The notes below the pieces were generated by a model. That model worked only from the letters and a program-made list of their open reading frames with translations, did no database searches and was not told the origin of the DNA. Positions 1 to 9,069 of a stretch of DNA of 36,785 nucleotides are shown here, one piece after another. Source of the stretch: Actinomycetota bacterium (lineage in GTDB: Bacteria; Actinomycetota; UBA4738; HRBIN12); contig VAYU01000064.1 of NCBI GenBank assembly GCA_005884925.1, positions 1-36,785 of the forward strand, read 5' to 3'. A program made the position numbers and the translations under genes. The stretch's first letter is position 1. Each line of letters begins with the position of its first letter.

Positions 1-1119
1 GGCGGGGAGGATCTGCAACGCTCCCCCGAGTCCGAGCGCCGCCGCGAGGGCGGTGCTCTTCGCCACGATCGCGATCTGCTCGCCCGAGCGCAGGAGCCAT
101 CCAAGCACCGGCGTGACGGCGACCCATGACGCCGGTCCGACCGTCCACCAGAGGCGACCGATCGAGATGTTGAGGAACAGCCGGACCACCGCTGGATCGA
201 ACTGACTCCCTGCGCACCGCGCGAGCTCCCGGCGAGCCGCCGGCGGCGTCATCGGTCGCTTGTAGGCGCGCGCGGCGGTCATCACCTCGAACGAATCGGC
301 GACGCTCACGATCCGAGCGCCGAGCGAGATCTCCTCACCTTCGAGGCCCGCCGGATAGCCGCGGCCGTCGAACCGTTCGTGGTGCTGCACGATCGTCGGC
401 GCCCACCGGTCGAGCCACGGCAACAGCGGTTCGGCGATCACGGCGCCGGCCGCGGGGTGGGCCTGCAGTCGCTCCCACTCGAACCGGTCGGGCTTGCCTG
501 CCTTGTTCAGGATCCTCCCCGGAACCCGGAGCTTGCCGATGTCGTGCAGGAGCGCCGCCCACCGGAGCCGGTCTCGATCTCTGTCGCTGAGATCGAGCTC
601 ACCAGCCAGCATGTCGGTGTAGGCGCGGACCCGTTCCGAATGGCCGCGCGTCTTCCGGTCGTGCGCGGACAAGGCCGCGACCAGTTCCAGGATCTGTCGC
701 GCCGCCTTCGCCGGATCGTCGTCGACCCCCGTCCGCTTCGCCCGGTTGATCCGCTCCTCGAGCCGGCGGACGTTCCCGGCGGTCCTCGCCATCGTGAAAC
801 GTGACGGGGCATGGTCCGGGAAGGCGAGCGAGAACTGCAGGAGCACCGCGAGCGGCAGGATGCGCCGCGCGGCGCGTTCGACCACGAGCGCGACGAGCAT
901 CGCCGAACCGAGGAGCCAGAGCGCCCAAAGCAGCCTCGGTAGGCCGTGGGGAGCGTGCACGAGGTGTCCGAGGATCGTCGCCGCGAGCGCGGCACACGCG
1001 GCCGGGACCAACGCGGCGATCGCTCGGAGGGAGAGGCTGAGCAGGGGTCGCGCACGCCACCGGCCACCGGGCGTGGTCTGCCCGACCGCGCTCCCAGACG
1101 CCGACGACGGTCCGCTCAC
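1..1119 (-). CDS. membrane-anchored HD-GYP domain phosphodiesterase (3' end outside window)
   Basis: HD-GYP proteins usually hydrolyse the second messenger cyclic di-GMP. The frame opens at a GTG (1117-1119) and stays open to base 1, giving 373 residues without a stop, so the C-terminus is missing. Two hydrophobic helices lie at about residues 30-52 and 62-80, then a linker, then the catalytic domain at about 140-300. Its motifs are H160 in RGHSERV, H192-D193 in LLHDIGK, H221 in AHPAAGA, the HHE triad at 246-248 and the DGRGYP signature at 251-256. After the domain the chain turns hydrophobic again (about 310-373), which suggests a further membrane segment. The gene diverges from ligD with about 90 bases between. 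I see no clear ribosome site, so the start is the least certain point. The motifs predict catalysis; the substrate is inferred from the family. Confidence 0.88.
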   Translation of the reverse strand, partial: MSGPSSASGSAVGQTTPGGRWRARPLLSLSLRAIAALVPAACAALAATILGHLVHAPHGLPRLLWALWLLGSAMLVALVVERAARRILPLAVLLQFSLAFPDHAPSRFTMARTAGNVRRLEERINRAKRTGVDDDPAKAARQILELVAALSAHDRKTRGHSERVRAYTDMLAGELDLSDRDRDRLRWAALLHDIGKLRVPGRILNKAGKPDRFEWERLQAHPAAGAVIAEPLLPWLDRWAPTIVQHHERFDGRGYPAGLEGEEISLGARIVSVADSFEVMTAARAYKRPMTPPAARRELARCAGSQFDPAVVRLFLNISIGRLWWTVGPASWVAVTPVLGWLLRSGEQIAIVAKSTALAAALGLGGALQILPA

Positions 1120-1196
1120 CGAACAGGTATCGGTCGGTCGGCCGACGCCTTGAAGGGTCCTTCGCCGACGGCCGCTGCGTCGGAGCGGCTCCCGAT

Positions 1197-1202
1197 TACC
1201 AT
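1197..1202 (+). promoter_or_regulatory. candidate -10 element for leaderless ligD
   Basis: The hexamer TACCAT fits the actinobacterial TANNNT -10 and lies six bases before the ligD ATG, so transcription would begin at or next to the start codon. No Shine-Dalgarno-like purine run precedes the ATG, which agrees with a leaderless mRNA. No convincing -35 was found. Confidence 0.45.
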
Positions 1203-1208
1203 CGTTCC

Positions 1209-3752
1209 ATGCCGAAACGAACCCGTGGGAGCGGCGGCCCGGCGTTCACGCTTGCGCTCCCGCGGCCGCTCGAGACCCGAAGGGGCGAGCGCGACGCCTG
1301 GTGGGTGGAGCTTCCGGAACGCGAGCTCCGCCTCTCCAACCTCGACAAGGTCTTCTGGCCGGACGAGGGGTACACGAAGGGCGACCTGGTCGCCTACTAC
1401 TTCAACGTCTCGAACCTCCTGCTGCCGCACCTGGAGCGGCGGCCGCTCACGATGAAGCGGATGCCCGACGGGATCGACGGCGCCGACTTCTACGAGAAGT
1501 CGGCGCCGTCGCACACGCCGGAGTGGGTCCATCGATGCACCGTCCTGTCGGAGGACGCGAAGACCGGACGGATCGACTACCTCACGGTCGACGACCTTCC
1601 CACGCTCCTGTTCGTCGCGAACCTCGGGGCGATCGAGATGCATCCGCTCCACTCACGCTGTGAAGACGTCCAGCACCCGGACTACCTGTTCTTCGATCTG
1701 GACCCGTTCCCGCCGTACACGTACGACGACGTGCTCAACGTGGCCCGGCACATCGAGGTGCTGCTGGAGCGGCTCGGCATGACGGGGTTCCCCAAGACGA
1801 GCGGTGCAACAGGCCTGCAGATCTACGTCCCACTGGAGCAGGGTGCGTACACGTACGCGGAGGCCCGCGCGTTCGTCGGCGCCTGCGGGCGTCTGATCAA
1901 GCAGGCGGACCCGGACAAGGTGACCATGGCCTGGCGCGTCGCCGACCGCGCCGGAAAGATCTTCATCGACCACAACATGAACCGGCAGGGGGCGAACATC
2001 GCCGCGGCGTATTCGCTCCGGCCCGAGCCCCGCGCGCCGGTCTCGACCCCGCTCACCTGGGACGAGGTCCGGGCCGGCGGGTTCGAGCCGCAGGACTTCC
2101 GGATCGACAACGTGTGGGAGCGGTTCGCGACCGTCGGCGACCTGTGGGCGGGCGTCCGTGGAGGGCCGGGCGCGGATCTCGGCGTCGCGCTCGATGCCCT
2201 CGGGGTCGAGGTGGAGGAGGACGATCCGGTCCGCGGCCCGCTCCCCCGGACCGCCGCGCCGGACGTCCGGACCAAGACCTCGGATGAGATCGCGCTCACG
2301 TCGAAGGATCCCGCACTGTTCGAGTACGTCCGGCGCCGCGCGTTCGGACCCGAAGGGACCTCGGAGCCGGCGCCCGGCGACGAGGCGGGCACCGGCAACT
2401 CGTTCGTGATCCACAAGCACCGTGCGACCCGCCTGCACTACGACGTCCGCCTCGAACGCGAAGGAGGGCTGCCTTCGTGGGCGGTCCCGAAAGGGCTTCC
2501 CACGACGAAGGGCGAGAAACGGCTCGCCGTCCAGACCGAGGTCCATCCCCTCGAGTACGGGTCGTTCCAGGGCACGATCCCGGAGGGTCACTACGGCGCG
2601 GGCGAGGTCCGGATCTTCGACGACGGCTGGTACGAGCCGATCGAGTGGACCGACACGAAGATCTCGTTCCGGCTCCACGGGCGGCGCTATCCGGGGCTCG
2701 AGTTCCACCTCGTGAAGACCCGCACCGACTGGCTCGTCTTCCTCGCTTCCAACCAGACCGCACCGCCGATCGCCTCGCCTCCACGGTTCACACCGATGCT
2801 CGCGGAGGGCGGCGGACAGCCCTTCGACGATCCGGCGTGGTGGTTCGAGCCCAAGCTCGACGGGATCCGGTGCCTCGCCGAGATGAGGACGGGCGAGACC
2901 GTCCTTCGTTCACGCACCGGGCGCGACATGACCGCGCAGTATCCGGAGCTGCACATGGTGCACGAGCTCGTCGACGAGGTGAACGCGGTGATCGACGGGG
3001 AGATCGTGGCCTTCGACGCGAGCGGGCGGAACTCGTTCGAGACCCTCCAGCAACGGATGAACCTGACGAACCCCCGTCAGATCGAGCGGATGCGCGCGCA
3101 GATCCCGGTGTCGCTGGTCGTGTTCGACCTGCTCTGGTTGGACGGCCGGGATACGACCGAGCTGGTGCTCGAGGAACGCCGGGAGCTGCTGCGCCTCGTC
3201 GCGGAGCAGGACGACCGGCTCCAGCTCGTGACCTGGGTCGAGGGGGAGGGCACGGCGCTGGTCGAGGCCGCGCGGGCCCAGGGGCTCGAGGGCGTCGTGG
3301 CGAAACGGGTGGGCTCCCCGTACGTCCCCGGGCGGCGGACCGATGCGTGGCGCAAGATCAAGCTCCGCGACACGCAGGACTGCGTGATCCTCGGGTACAC
3401 CCCGGGCGAACGGGGTCGGAGCGCCACGTTCGGCGCGGTGCTCGTCGGGGCGTACGACGGCGGCACGCTCCGGTGGATCGGACAAGCGGGGAGCGGCTTC
3501 ACGGATCAGATGCTCACCGCGGTCCTCGAGCAGCTCCGGCCCCTCGTGCGGCCGACGCCAGCGATCGACGACCCCGAGCTCGCCCGGGTGAGAGGCGCCG
3601 TGTTCGTCGAGCCCGAGGTCGTGTGCGAGATCGAGTACGCCGAGATCACGAAGGGCACGAAGAAGATGCGCGCCCCGGTCTTCAAGCGGCTCAGGACCGA
3701 CAAGCTCCCCGAAGACTGCGTGCTCGAGCCGGTGAGCGAGGTGAGAAGGTAG
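1209..3752 (+). CDS. ligD: multifunctional non-homologous end-joining DNA ligase LigD
   Basis: LigD repairs double-strand breaks with Ku: it fills or extends ends, trims 3' phosphates or ribonucleotides, and seals nicks with ATP. The 847 residues hold all three domains in the mycobacterial order. The primase-polymerase domain is at about 35-310, with catalytic D163 and D165 in FFDLDP. The 3'-phosphoesterase domain is at about 397-505, with [15 protein letters not shown] (H404, H410, D412, R414) and H446. The ATP-dependent ligase domain is at about 526-840, with the nucleotidyl lysine K549 in EPKLDGIR and motif GVVAKR near 695-700. In the polymerase domain the usual SGxxGLH histidine is glutamine (TSGATGLQ, residues 197-204); that histidine contacts the incoming nucleotide in the primase family. 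No ku gene is in the window. The start follows a TANNNT box and is probably leaderless. Confidence 0.95.
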   Translation: MPKRTRGSGGPAFTLALPRPLETRRGERDAWWVELPERELRLSNLDKVFWPDEGYTKGDLVAYYFNVSNLLLPHLERRPLTMKRMPDGIDGADFYEKSAPSHTPEWVHRCTVLSEDAKTGRIDYLTVDDLPTLLFVANLGAIEMHPLHSRCEDVQHPDYLFFDLDPFPPYTYDDVLNVARHIEVLLERLGMTGFPKTSGATGLQIYVPLEQGAYTYAEARAFVGACGRLIKQADPDKVTMAWRVADRAGKIFIDHNMNRQGANIAAAYSLRPEPRAPVSTPLTWDEVRAGGFEPQDFRIDNVWERFATVGDLWAGVRGGPGADLGVALDALGVEVEEDDPVRGPLPRTAAPDVRTKTSDEIALTSKDPALFEYVRRRAFGPEGTSEPAPGDEAGTGNSFVIHKHRATRLHYDVRLEREGGLPSWAVPKGLPTTKGEKRLAVQTEVHPLEYGSFQGTIPEGHYGAGEVRIFDDGWYEPIEWTDTKISFRLHGRRYPGLEFHLVKTRTDWLVFLASNQTAPPIASPPRFTPMLAEGGGQPFDDPAWWFEPKLDGIRCLAEMRTGETVLRSRTGRDMTAQYPELHMVHELVDEVNAVIDGEIVAFDASGRNSFETLQQRMNLTNPRQIERMRAQIPVSLVVFDLLWLDGRDTTELVLEERRELLRLVAEQDDRLQLVTWVEGEGTALVEAARAQGLEGVVAKRVGSPYVPGRRTDAWRKIKLRDTQDCVILGYTPGERGRSATFGAVLVGAYDGGTLRWIGQAGSGFTDQMLTAVLEQLRPLVRPTPAIDDPELARVRGAVFVEPEVVCEIEYAEITKGTKKMRAPVFKRLRTDKLPEDCVLEPVSEVRR

Positions 3753-3765
3753 GCTCCCGCGGACC

Positions 3766-4767
3766 ATGTGGGGTCGGATCGTCTTCGGGACGGACGGTTC
3801 ACCGGCCGCGACGCGCGCGGGCGAGGTCGCGGCGACGATCGCGCGCGCGACGTCGGCGAAGCTGATCGCGACGAGCGGGTACCGTGCGTCCTCGGTCGGC
3901 GCGGAAGAGCGGCTCGCCGAGGCCCTCGATGTGGCCGAGGCCGCCGGGATGCGGCGTGCTCGGCTCGATGCGGAGGCGGTTCCGGGGCGCGCCGGCGACG
4001 TCCTGGTGGCCGTCGCAGAAGCCCAGGACGCCGGGCTGATCGTGGTCGCCCGTGGCGAGGACCAGGCGCTCTCAGACCTCTCGCGGTGGCTCACCCACCA
4101 CGCGCCATGTGACCTCTTGATCGTCGCGTCGGGGTCGCGCGACCCACACGCACCGTACGGACGGATCGTGATCGCGAGCGATGGGAGTGCGACCGCGGAC
4201 CGGGCGGCGCGCAAAGGGTTCGACCTCGCGCGTGAAGTGCTCGCCAGCGTGACGCTCGTGTTCATCGGCCACCCGAAGACCGGTGAGCTCGTGATGGGGG
4301 ACACGATCGATGTGTACGGCCGAGGGATCGAGACCGAGGTCCGCCTGCTCGAAGGGGACCCCGCGCAACAGATCCTCGGGACCGCGAACGACGTCGACGC
4401 GGAGCTCGTCGTCGTCGGCAACCGCGGACTGCAGGGGGCGAAGGGATTCCTCCTGGGCTCGGTCCCCGAGAAGGTCGTCGAGGGAACCCACCGGGACGTC
4501 CTCGTCTGCCGGACCGTGATGCAGATCGCGTCGGAGCTGGGGCCGGGGGAAGGCGGCGTGATCGAGCGCCGCGGCGAGAAGCTGGCGATCTCCGTCGACG
4601 AGACCGGCACGCAGCATCTCCTGTCCGCCCGGTGCACGCACCTGGGATGCACCGTCGCGTGGAACCCTGCCGAGCGCACCTTCGACTGCCCGTGCCACGG
4701 CTCGCGGTTCTCGCCGACCGGCGAAGTGGTCAACGGACCGGCCGCCAGGCCGCTGCCGCCCGCGTGA
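3766..4767 (+). CDS. tandem universal stress protein fused to a C-terminal Rieske [2Fe-2S] domain
   Basis: This 333-residue protein has three parts. The first Usp domain (about 1-122) has a degenerate nucleotide loop. The second (about 131-250) carries the full ATP-binding pattern G218-x2-G221-x9-G231-S232. The C-terminal domain (about 262-333) is a Rieske domain of the cytochrome bc type: CTHLGC (C290, H292, C295) and CPCHGS (C308, C310, H311). By analogy C290, H292, C308 and H311 hold the cluster, and C295-C310 form the stabilising disulfide. No signal peptide or membrane helix is seen, so a cytoplasmic protein is expected; that is odd for a bc-type Rieske fold. It starts 13 bases after ligD and probably shares its transcript. 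The domain calls are firm. The role, perhaps nucleotide-gated redox sensing or electron transfer, is inference. Confidence 0.9.
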   Translation: MWGRIVFGTDGSPAATRAGEVAATIARATSAKLIATSGYRASSVGAEERLAEALDVAEAAGMRRARLDAEAVPGRAGDVLVAVAEAQDAGLIVVARGEDQALSDLSRWLTHHAPCDLLIVASGSRDPHAPYGRIVIASDGSATADRAARKGFDLAREVLASVTLVFIGHPKTGELVMGDTIDVYGRGIETEVRLLEGDPAQQILGTANDVDAELVVVGNRGLQGAKGFLLGSVPEKVVEGTHRDVLVCRTVMQIASELGPGEGGVIERRGEKLAISVDETGTQHLLSARCTHLGCTVAWNPAERTFDCPCHGSRFSPTGEVVNGPAARPLPPA

Positions 4768-4786
4768 AACGCGGGCGGCAGCGGCC
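4748..4786. terminator. 17-bp perfect hairpin shared by convergent genes
   Basis: Arms 4748-4764 and 4770-4786 are perfectly complementary over 17 bp around the loop TGAAA. The loop contains the TGA stop of the Usp-Rieske gene, and the far arm ends one base before the stop of the convergent membrane-protein gene (4787-4789). There is no U-tract on either strand. It looks like a bidirectional U-less terminator, with the left arm also coding for the last residues of the fusion protein. Confidence 0.7.
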
Positions 4787-5257
4787 TCAGTGCGGCTGGA
4801 AGACCATCAGGTACAAGATCGCGGCCAGCCCGACCACGCCGATCGCCGACAGCACATGTGCCGTCGGCGATCGGAGGATCTCGGCGAGCTCTTCGTCGGA
4901 GACCCGCGGGACGCCCGACGGCCGGACCGCGCACGCCTCCTTCACCCGGGCGAAGTACGGCCGCGCGATCACGCCCATCGAGGCGGTGATGGCCAGCAGG
5001 ATCACGATCGCCAGCCAGAGCCACCAGCGCGAGAACGCAGCGAACTTGAAGCCGAGGAGCACCCCGGTCACGACGATGGCCGCCAGCGAGACGTACATCG
5101 GCACGATCGTCTCCCCAGAGAGCGTGATGAGATCGACGATCTTCCTGCGGTCGCGCTCTCCTCTGATCCGGTACAGGACGGTCATCGACGTGCCGTGGGT
5201 CCCGAGGAGTGCGAGGACCGAAGCGATGTGCAGGAAGAGCAGCCACCGGGTGTACAT
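4787..5257 (-). CDS. four-helix integral membrane protein (DUF2269-like)
   Basis: The 156-residue product has four predicted membrane helices, at about 4-22, 48-71, 79-100 and 134-154. A basic loop (RIRGERDRRK) follows the first helix and a longer hydrophilic segment lies between helices three and four. Length and layout resemble the DUF2269 family of predicted membrane proteins, whose function is unknown; the match is by impression of the pattern, not a search. The ATG follows a TANNNT hexamer by seven bases, so the gene probably has its own leaderless promoter and converges on the Usp-Rieske gene. Confidence 0.75.
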   Translation of the reverse strand: MYTRWLLFLHIASVLALLGTHGTSMTVLYRIRGERDRRKIVDLITLSGETIVPMYVSLAAIVVTGVLLGFKFAAFSRWWLWLAIVILLAITASMGVIARPYFARVKEACAVRPSGVPRVSDEELAEILRSPTAHVLSAIGVVGLAAILYLMVFQPH

Positions 5258-5264
5258 CGCGCGA

Positions 5265-5270
5265 AGGATA
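5265..5270 (-). promoter_or_regulatory. candidate -10 element for the DUF2269-like gene
   Basis: On the minus strand this reads TATCCT, seven bases before the ATG at 5257, with no purine-rich ribosome site between. It fits a leaderless actinobacterial promoter. It lies in the 39-base gap after the upstream gene, so it would be an internal promoter of the leftward series. Confidence 0.4.
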
Positions 5271-5296
5271 GCGGTCGGGGAACCGACCCGGGACCC

Positions 5297-5818
5297 TCAG
5301 AAGGGCTCGTAGCCGGCCCGCGCCAGCATCGCGCGTGCCTCACGGTCTTCGATGCCGCGGTCGAGCAACTCCTGGTACAGGCGGATCGCCCCGAGCTGCC
5401 TCCCGCACCGCGGGCAGTACTGGTACCCGGCGTCGAAGGGCGTCTCGCACCAGGGGCATTGGGTGACCTCGATCGTGCGACCCGGTTGGAGCCCGGCGTC
5501 GGCGAGCGCATCCACGTACCCCTTGCCGTAGTCCCACTGGATGTACTCGTCCTCATGGATGTTGAAGGCCGGCTCGTGCATCCTCGGCTCACCCGTGTCC
5601 AGCATGTGCTCGAGGTTGTCCTGGAGCAGGTCCCATTCGTAGAAGTGGTTCTGCCCGCAGTCCTGACACGCGATCACGACACCTTTCACGCCTTGCGGCG
5701 AGAAGACATCGTGCATCTTGCCGAGGTCCTCCAGATCGGCCTCGACATCACGGCGCTCTTGCGGCGAGAGCTCGTACGGTTCCGGCTCCTCCGCGGCGGG
5801 GAATCCCTCTTCTTCCAT
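5297..5818 (-). CDS. DUF5319-type protein with C-terminal zinc ribbon
   Basis: Residues 15-110 match the actinobacterial DUF5319 pattern as I recall it: an acidic helix (LSPQERRDVEADLEDL), a CQDC pair (C51, C54 from the ATG), an HFYEWDLL segment and a WDYGKGYVDAL segment. Unlike the short family members, this one continues into a zinc ribbon, CPWC then CPRC, with cysteines near 121, 124, 135 and 138, and ends in a short helical tail (about 173 residues in all). Function is unknown; two cysteine clusters suggest metal binding. The ATG at 5818 overlaps the stop of the upstream deacetylase gene (TGATG), so translation is probably coupled. A GTG at 5821 is the alternative start. Confidence 0.8.
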   Translation of the reverse strand: MEEEGFPAAEEPEPYELSPQERRDVEADLEDLGKMHDVFSPQGVKGVVIACQDCGQNHFYEWDLLQDNLEHMLDTGEPRMHEPAFNIHEDEYIQWDYGKGYVDALADAGLQPGRTIEVTQCPWCETPFDAGYQYCPRCGRQLGAIRLYQELLDRGIEDREARAMLARAGYEPF

Positions 5819-6546
5819 CACTGATCCTCGTCTTCGTCGTCGTCAAGCAGGTGGAAGGCCTTGAACCCCTCCGCGAAGGTATATCCCGAGCCGCTCTGCG
5901 CCCCAAGCTCTTCGGCTCGCTCGCGGACGAACGATGTCGCCCCTTCCGTGTGCTGGGAGGCGTGCTCGGCGAGCGACGCGAGCTTCGCGTCCAGGGTCTC
6001 CGTGATATCGACGTACGTATCCGCGTCGTTCATGGCGAGCCAGAGGTTCGGTACCTCGAACGGCTCCAGCCCCTCGTCCAACAGCTCGGGGAACATCGGC
6101 CGCGACGGGGCATCCGGCATGACGGCCGTCAGGGCGAGGAGCCCCGCCTGCTTGTGGTCCCAGTGGTTGATGTAGCCGCTGCCGAACCACAACCGCGACG
6201 GATCGGGCGCCACCAGGACCTCGGGCCGGAGCCGGCGGACCTCGCGGCACACCTTCCGGCGCGTGTCGAGCGTCACCTCGAGCATGCCGTCGACCTCACC
6301 GAGGAACGTGACGCTCTTCACGCCGAGGACGGCGGCCGCGGCGTGTTGTTCGCGTTCGCGGACGGGACGCAACTCCTCGCGCGAGACGTCGGGTTCGTTC
6401 GAACCCGCCGATCCGTCGGTGATCACGACGTAATGGACGTCGCAACCGTCCCGCGCCCAGCGCGCGACCGTGCCGCCGCACATGAACTCGGCGTCGTCAG
6501 GATGCGCGAAGAGCACGAGTGCGCTCGCGAAGGTTCGATCGGTCAT
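5818..6546 (-). CDS. PIG-L/LmbE family zinc-dependent deacetylase
   Basis: This family removes N-acetyl groups from amino sugars or related conjugates; MshB and Mca of mycothiol metabolism are known members. The 242 residues show the N-terminal zinc motif AHPDD (H15, D17, D18) and the downstream NHWDH (H128, H131), which supplies the third ligand. There is no signal peptide, so it should act in the cytoplasm. The substrate cannot be told from sequence; mycothiol-type amide hydrolysis is possible in an actinobacterium. It overlaps the next gene by one base and lies 12 bases after the P450 gene. A TAGGCT hexamer on the minus strand at 6556-6561 could give it a separate start. Confidence 0.88.
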   Translation of the reverse strand: MTDRTFASALVLFAHPDDAEFMCGGTVARWARDGCDVHYVVITDGSAGSNEPDVSREELRPVREREQHAAAAVLGVKSVTFLGEVDGMLEVTLDTRRKVCREVRRLRPEVLVAPDPSRLWFGSGYINHWDHKQAGLLALTAVMPDAPSRPMFPELLDEGLEPFEVPNLWLAMNDADTYVDITETLDAKLASLAEHASQHTEGATSFVRERAEELGAQSGSGYTFAEGFKAFHLLDDDEDEDQ

Positions 6547-6558
6547 GACCCTTCAAGC

Positions 6559-7926
6559 CTACCGACCGTCGGAGGTTGGGCGAGGAACGTGCTCCGATAG
6601 CGTCTCCGACCCAGGAGGGTCCTTAGGATCCAATGGATCCGACGTGCCTCGGGGCGCGCAGTGTGCGCGCATCGGCATCCCGTTGCGCGGCCGCAAGGTG
6701 ACGACCGGCTGGAGCTCGACCCGATGGGCCGGGTCATGCTCGAACCGCCACGTCCGGCCGATCGTCGACAGCAGGACGCTCGCTTCGAGCTCGGCGAAAC
6801 CTTCGCCGATGCACATCCGCGGGCCGCCGCCGAAGGGCAGGTACGCGTGGCGGCGAGCGGCCTCCCCGTCGTCGATCCACCGTTCCGGCCGGAACGACAC
6901 GGGATCGGCCCACCAACGGGGATCGTGATGAAGGAGCCAAGGGGACACGATCACGACAGCGCCGGCGGGGATCCGGACGCCGTCCGCGACGTGTTCGGAC
7001 AGGGCTCTTCGTCCGATCGCCCAGGCAGGCGGGTAGAGTCGCATCGCCTCGTGCAGCGCGGCGCGGACGAAGGCCTCGTCGTCCAGCCGTTCGTGGAACC
7101 GCGCCTCGACGTCGGGGTGCTCCGAGAGCAGGAGCCACGTCCACGTGAGCGCGTTCGACGTCGTCTCGTGCCCCGCGAGGAAGATCGTGACGGCTTCGTC
7201 CCGCACCTGCTGATCGGTCATGCCGGGCCCGAGGTCCTGCGCGCGGATCAGCCTGGACAACAGGTCGTCGCCATCGGCGCTGCTCGCCCGACGTTCGGCG
7301 ATCAAGCCGTAGACGGTCTCGTCGAAGACCTCGCGTGCCCGACGGAACCGCCGCGTCGAAGGGATGGGCAAACGCTCGGTGATCGGGAGCAGTGGTGAGA
7401 ACACCCGGTCGAACTGATCGAGGACGTCGGTGAGCGCCCCTGCGATCCGAACGGTCTCGGCCTCGTCGATCCCCGATCCGAACAGCGTTCGGGCGACGAT
7501 CCCGAGGGTCAGCCTCGCCATCTCCTCCCGGACATCGATCACCTCGCGATCGACCCAGCGGTTCCCGGCACGCTCACCCAGCTCTCGGATCGTCGGAGCG
7601 AACCCGACGATCCGCTCGTTGCGGAACAGCGGTTGGATCAGTCGACGCTGTCGTCGGTGATACTCACCCTCGCTCGTCAGCAGGCTCTCACCGAGGACTC
7701 GCTTGGCGGCCTGCATCGTCGGTCCCTTCGAGAACGCTCGGCTGTCGGTCGCCAGCACGTCCCACACCAGGTCGGGATGGTTGATCACGAAGAGGTCCAG
7801 GCGCGGAACCCGGACGCGAACCACGTCGCCCAGGTCAGCCGCCCGCTCGAGGAGCCCGATCGGATCTCGACGGAGCAAGCGCACCGCCTCGAGCCGAGAC
7901 ATCGCGAGCCGAGGAGCCTCGGCCAT
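6559..7926 (-). CDS. cytochrome P450
   Basis: P450s insert one oxygen atom from O2 into an organic substrate using electrons from a reductase. The 455-residue protein carries the I-helix oxygen motif AGHETT (251-256), the ExxR pair E293 and R296 in EAMR, the FRPERW segment (345-350) and the heme loop FGGGPRMCIG (365-374) with cysteine ligand C372. There is no membrane anchor, as usual in bacteria. The last 30 residues are proline-rich and lie beyond the normal P450 fold. No ferredoxin or reductase gene is adjacent, so the electron donor must come from elsewhere. The nearest resemblance is to fatty-acid or alkane hydroxylase types, but the substrate is not predictable. A TACAGT box sits six bases upstream. 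Confidence 0.95.
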   Translation of the reverse strand: MAEAPRLAMSRLEAVRLLRRDPIGLLERAADLGDVVRVRVPRLDLFVINHPDLVWDVLATDSRAFSKGPTMQAAKRVLGESLLTSEGEYHRRQRRLIQPLFRNERIVGFAPTIRELGERAGNRWVDREVIDVREEMARLTLGIVARTLFGSGIDEAETVRIAGALTDVLDQFDRVFSPLLPITERLPIPSTRRFRRAREVFDETVYGLIAERRASSADGDDLLSRLIRAQDLGPGMTDQQVRDEAVTIFLAGHETTSNALTWTWLLLSEHPDVEARFHERLDDEAFVRAALHEAMRLYPPAWAIGRRALSEHVADGVRIPAGAVVIVSPWLLHHDPRWWADPVSFRPERWIDDGEAARRHAYLPFGGGPRMCIGEGFAELEASVLLSTIGRTWRFEHDPAHRVELQPVVTLRPRNGMPMRAHCAPRGTSDPLDPKDPPGSETLSEHVPRPTSDGR

Positions 7927-7932
7927 GGCGGG

Positions 7933-7938
7933 ACTGTA
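7933..7938 (-). promoter_or_regulatory. candidate -10 element for the P450 gene
   Basis: Minus-strand TACAGT ends six bases before the P450 ATG, and no Shine-Dalgarno sequence lies between, which fits a leaderless transcript. Confidence 0.42.
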
Positions 7939-7963
7939 CCGCGGCCGCTCGGTACGCCGGCAC

Positions 7964-8956
7964 TCAGCCGACGATCGTCAACGGTGGCCCGCCTTCCCCG
8001 GCACCGCCGTCCGCGCCGGTGGCCGGTCCCTCTGCCCGGGCGATGGAGCCGCGCGCCTTGCTCAGCTGCGAACGGAACTCGTCCGTCCCGTTCGTGAGCA
8101 TGGTGGCTGCCTTCTGGAAGCGGTTCTCCACGATCGACTCGAGCGCATCGAGGACCGCAGCCACCTCGGACAGACCTGCTTGCACATCCGCGGCGTCGCC
8201 GAAGCGCCGAACCAGGGCGTAGAGGAACAACACGATGGGCAGCGCGCTGCCGTACGGAACGATGATGATCCCCTTCGCGTACGCCTCGGCGTGCGCCCGT
8301 TTCAAGACGCGGTACGCGGCGTCTGGAACGGCGGCGACGGCAACCGGCGCTGTCACGGCCGGGTCGAGGTACTGGGCAACCTCCTTCGCTCGAGCCGTCA
8401 CCGCCCGCTCGACGGCCCGCGCGCACGCATCGCGTTCGGTGGGGTCCCGCGCCAACCCGAGCGCTTCCAGCTCGGCCACGGCCGTCCACTTCGAGTCGAT
8501 CGGAAGTCGGCGGCCGTCCGGAAGGAGAAGACCGAACTCGACGACCTTGCCGTTCACGCGGAAGTCCGTGACGAGCATCCCCGGAGGGAGCTCGGCGAGA
8601 TGCTCACGCAGGATGTACTCCCCGGCTCGCCCCTTGGACGCCCCGCCGGCGAGCACCGTGGCCAATCGCCGCACGATCTCCCGCTGCTCCCCATCCGCGG
8701 CGCGACGGTCTTGCTCATGGGTCCGGAGCTCCTCCAACGCTCGGCGAGCACCCTCCAGCCCCTGTCGTAGTTGCTCGGCCGCCAGATCGCGTTGCGCGCC
8801 CTGGTCCGCGATGCGCCGAAGCTCGCTCGCCTGGAGCTGCACCTGATAGCCGAGCCCGGAGTCGTCCGGCGGGCGGCGCCGGGCGACGGCGACGGCACAG
8901 CCGCCGATCGTCAGACCGGCAACGAGTCCAAGGATCGCGATCGCCGCGATGGTCAT
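7964..8956 (-). CDS. rmuC: RmuC-family protein (DNA recombination protein RmuC)
   Basis: RmuC proteins limit rearrangements at inverted repeats in E. coli and carry a nuclease-like fold; their exact activity is unsettled. This 330-residue version has an N-terminal membrane helix (about 2-25), a long coiled-coil (about 36-100) and the RmuC domain (about 100-300). The domain contains GRAGEY, VVEFGLLLPDGRRLPIDSKW and the segment AYAKGIIIVPYGSALPIVLF. The acidic and lysine residues in GE, EFG and IDSKW match the expected core. It is shorter than the E. coli protein and ends in a glycine-rich tail. It diverges from the aminotransferase gene at 9070, with 113 bases between. Confidence 0.88.
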   Translation of the reverse strand: MTIAAIAILGLVAGLTIGGCAVAVARRRPPDDSGLGYQVQLQASELRRIADQGAQRDLAAEQLRQGLEGARRALEELRTHEQDRRAADGEQREIVRRLATVLAGGASKGRAGEYILREHLAELPPGMLVTDFRVNGKVVEFGLLLPDGRRLPIDSKWTAVAELEALGLARDPTERDACARAVERAVTARAKEVAQYLDPAVTAPVAVAAVPDAAYRVLKRAHAEAYAKGIIIVPYGSALPIVLFLYALVRRFGDAADVQAGLSEVAAVLDALESIVENRFQKAATMLTNGTDEFRSQLSKARGSIARAEGPATGADGGAGEGGPPLTIVG

Positions 8957-9054
8957 CCGGTCCAGCCACGGTGGGAGCGGGCTCGTTGGCTATCCATGCG
9001 CCCGACCCTAGAGACCCCCCATGACATGGACGTCCGAGGCCTCGCTTTCGCGGG

Positions 9055-9060
9055 TAGCCT
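9055..9060 (+). promoter_or_regulatory. candidate -10 element for the aminotransferase gene
   Basis: TAGCCT lies nine bases before the GTG at 9070, with no ribosome site between. It is the only TANNNT-like box close to the start in the 113-base divergent region and supports a leaderless GTG start. Confidence 0.38.
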
Positions 9061-9069
9061 CCGGCTCAC

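Noticed and set aside
2910-5246. A 778-codon minus-strand frame covering the end of ligD and the Usp-Rieske gene
   Set aside because: It is antisense to two well-supported genes and shows low-complexity composition without motifs.
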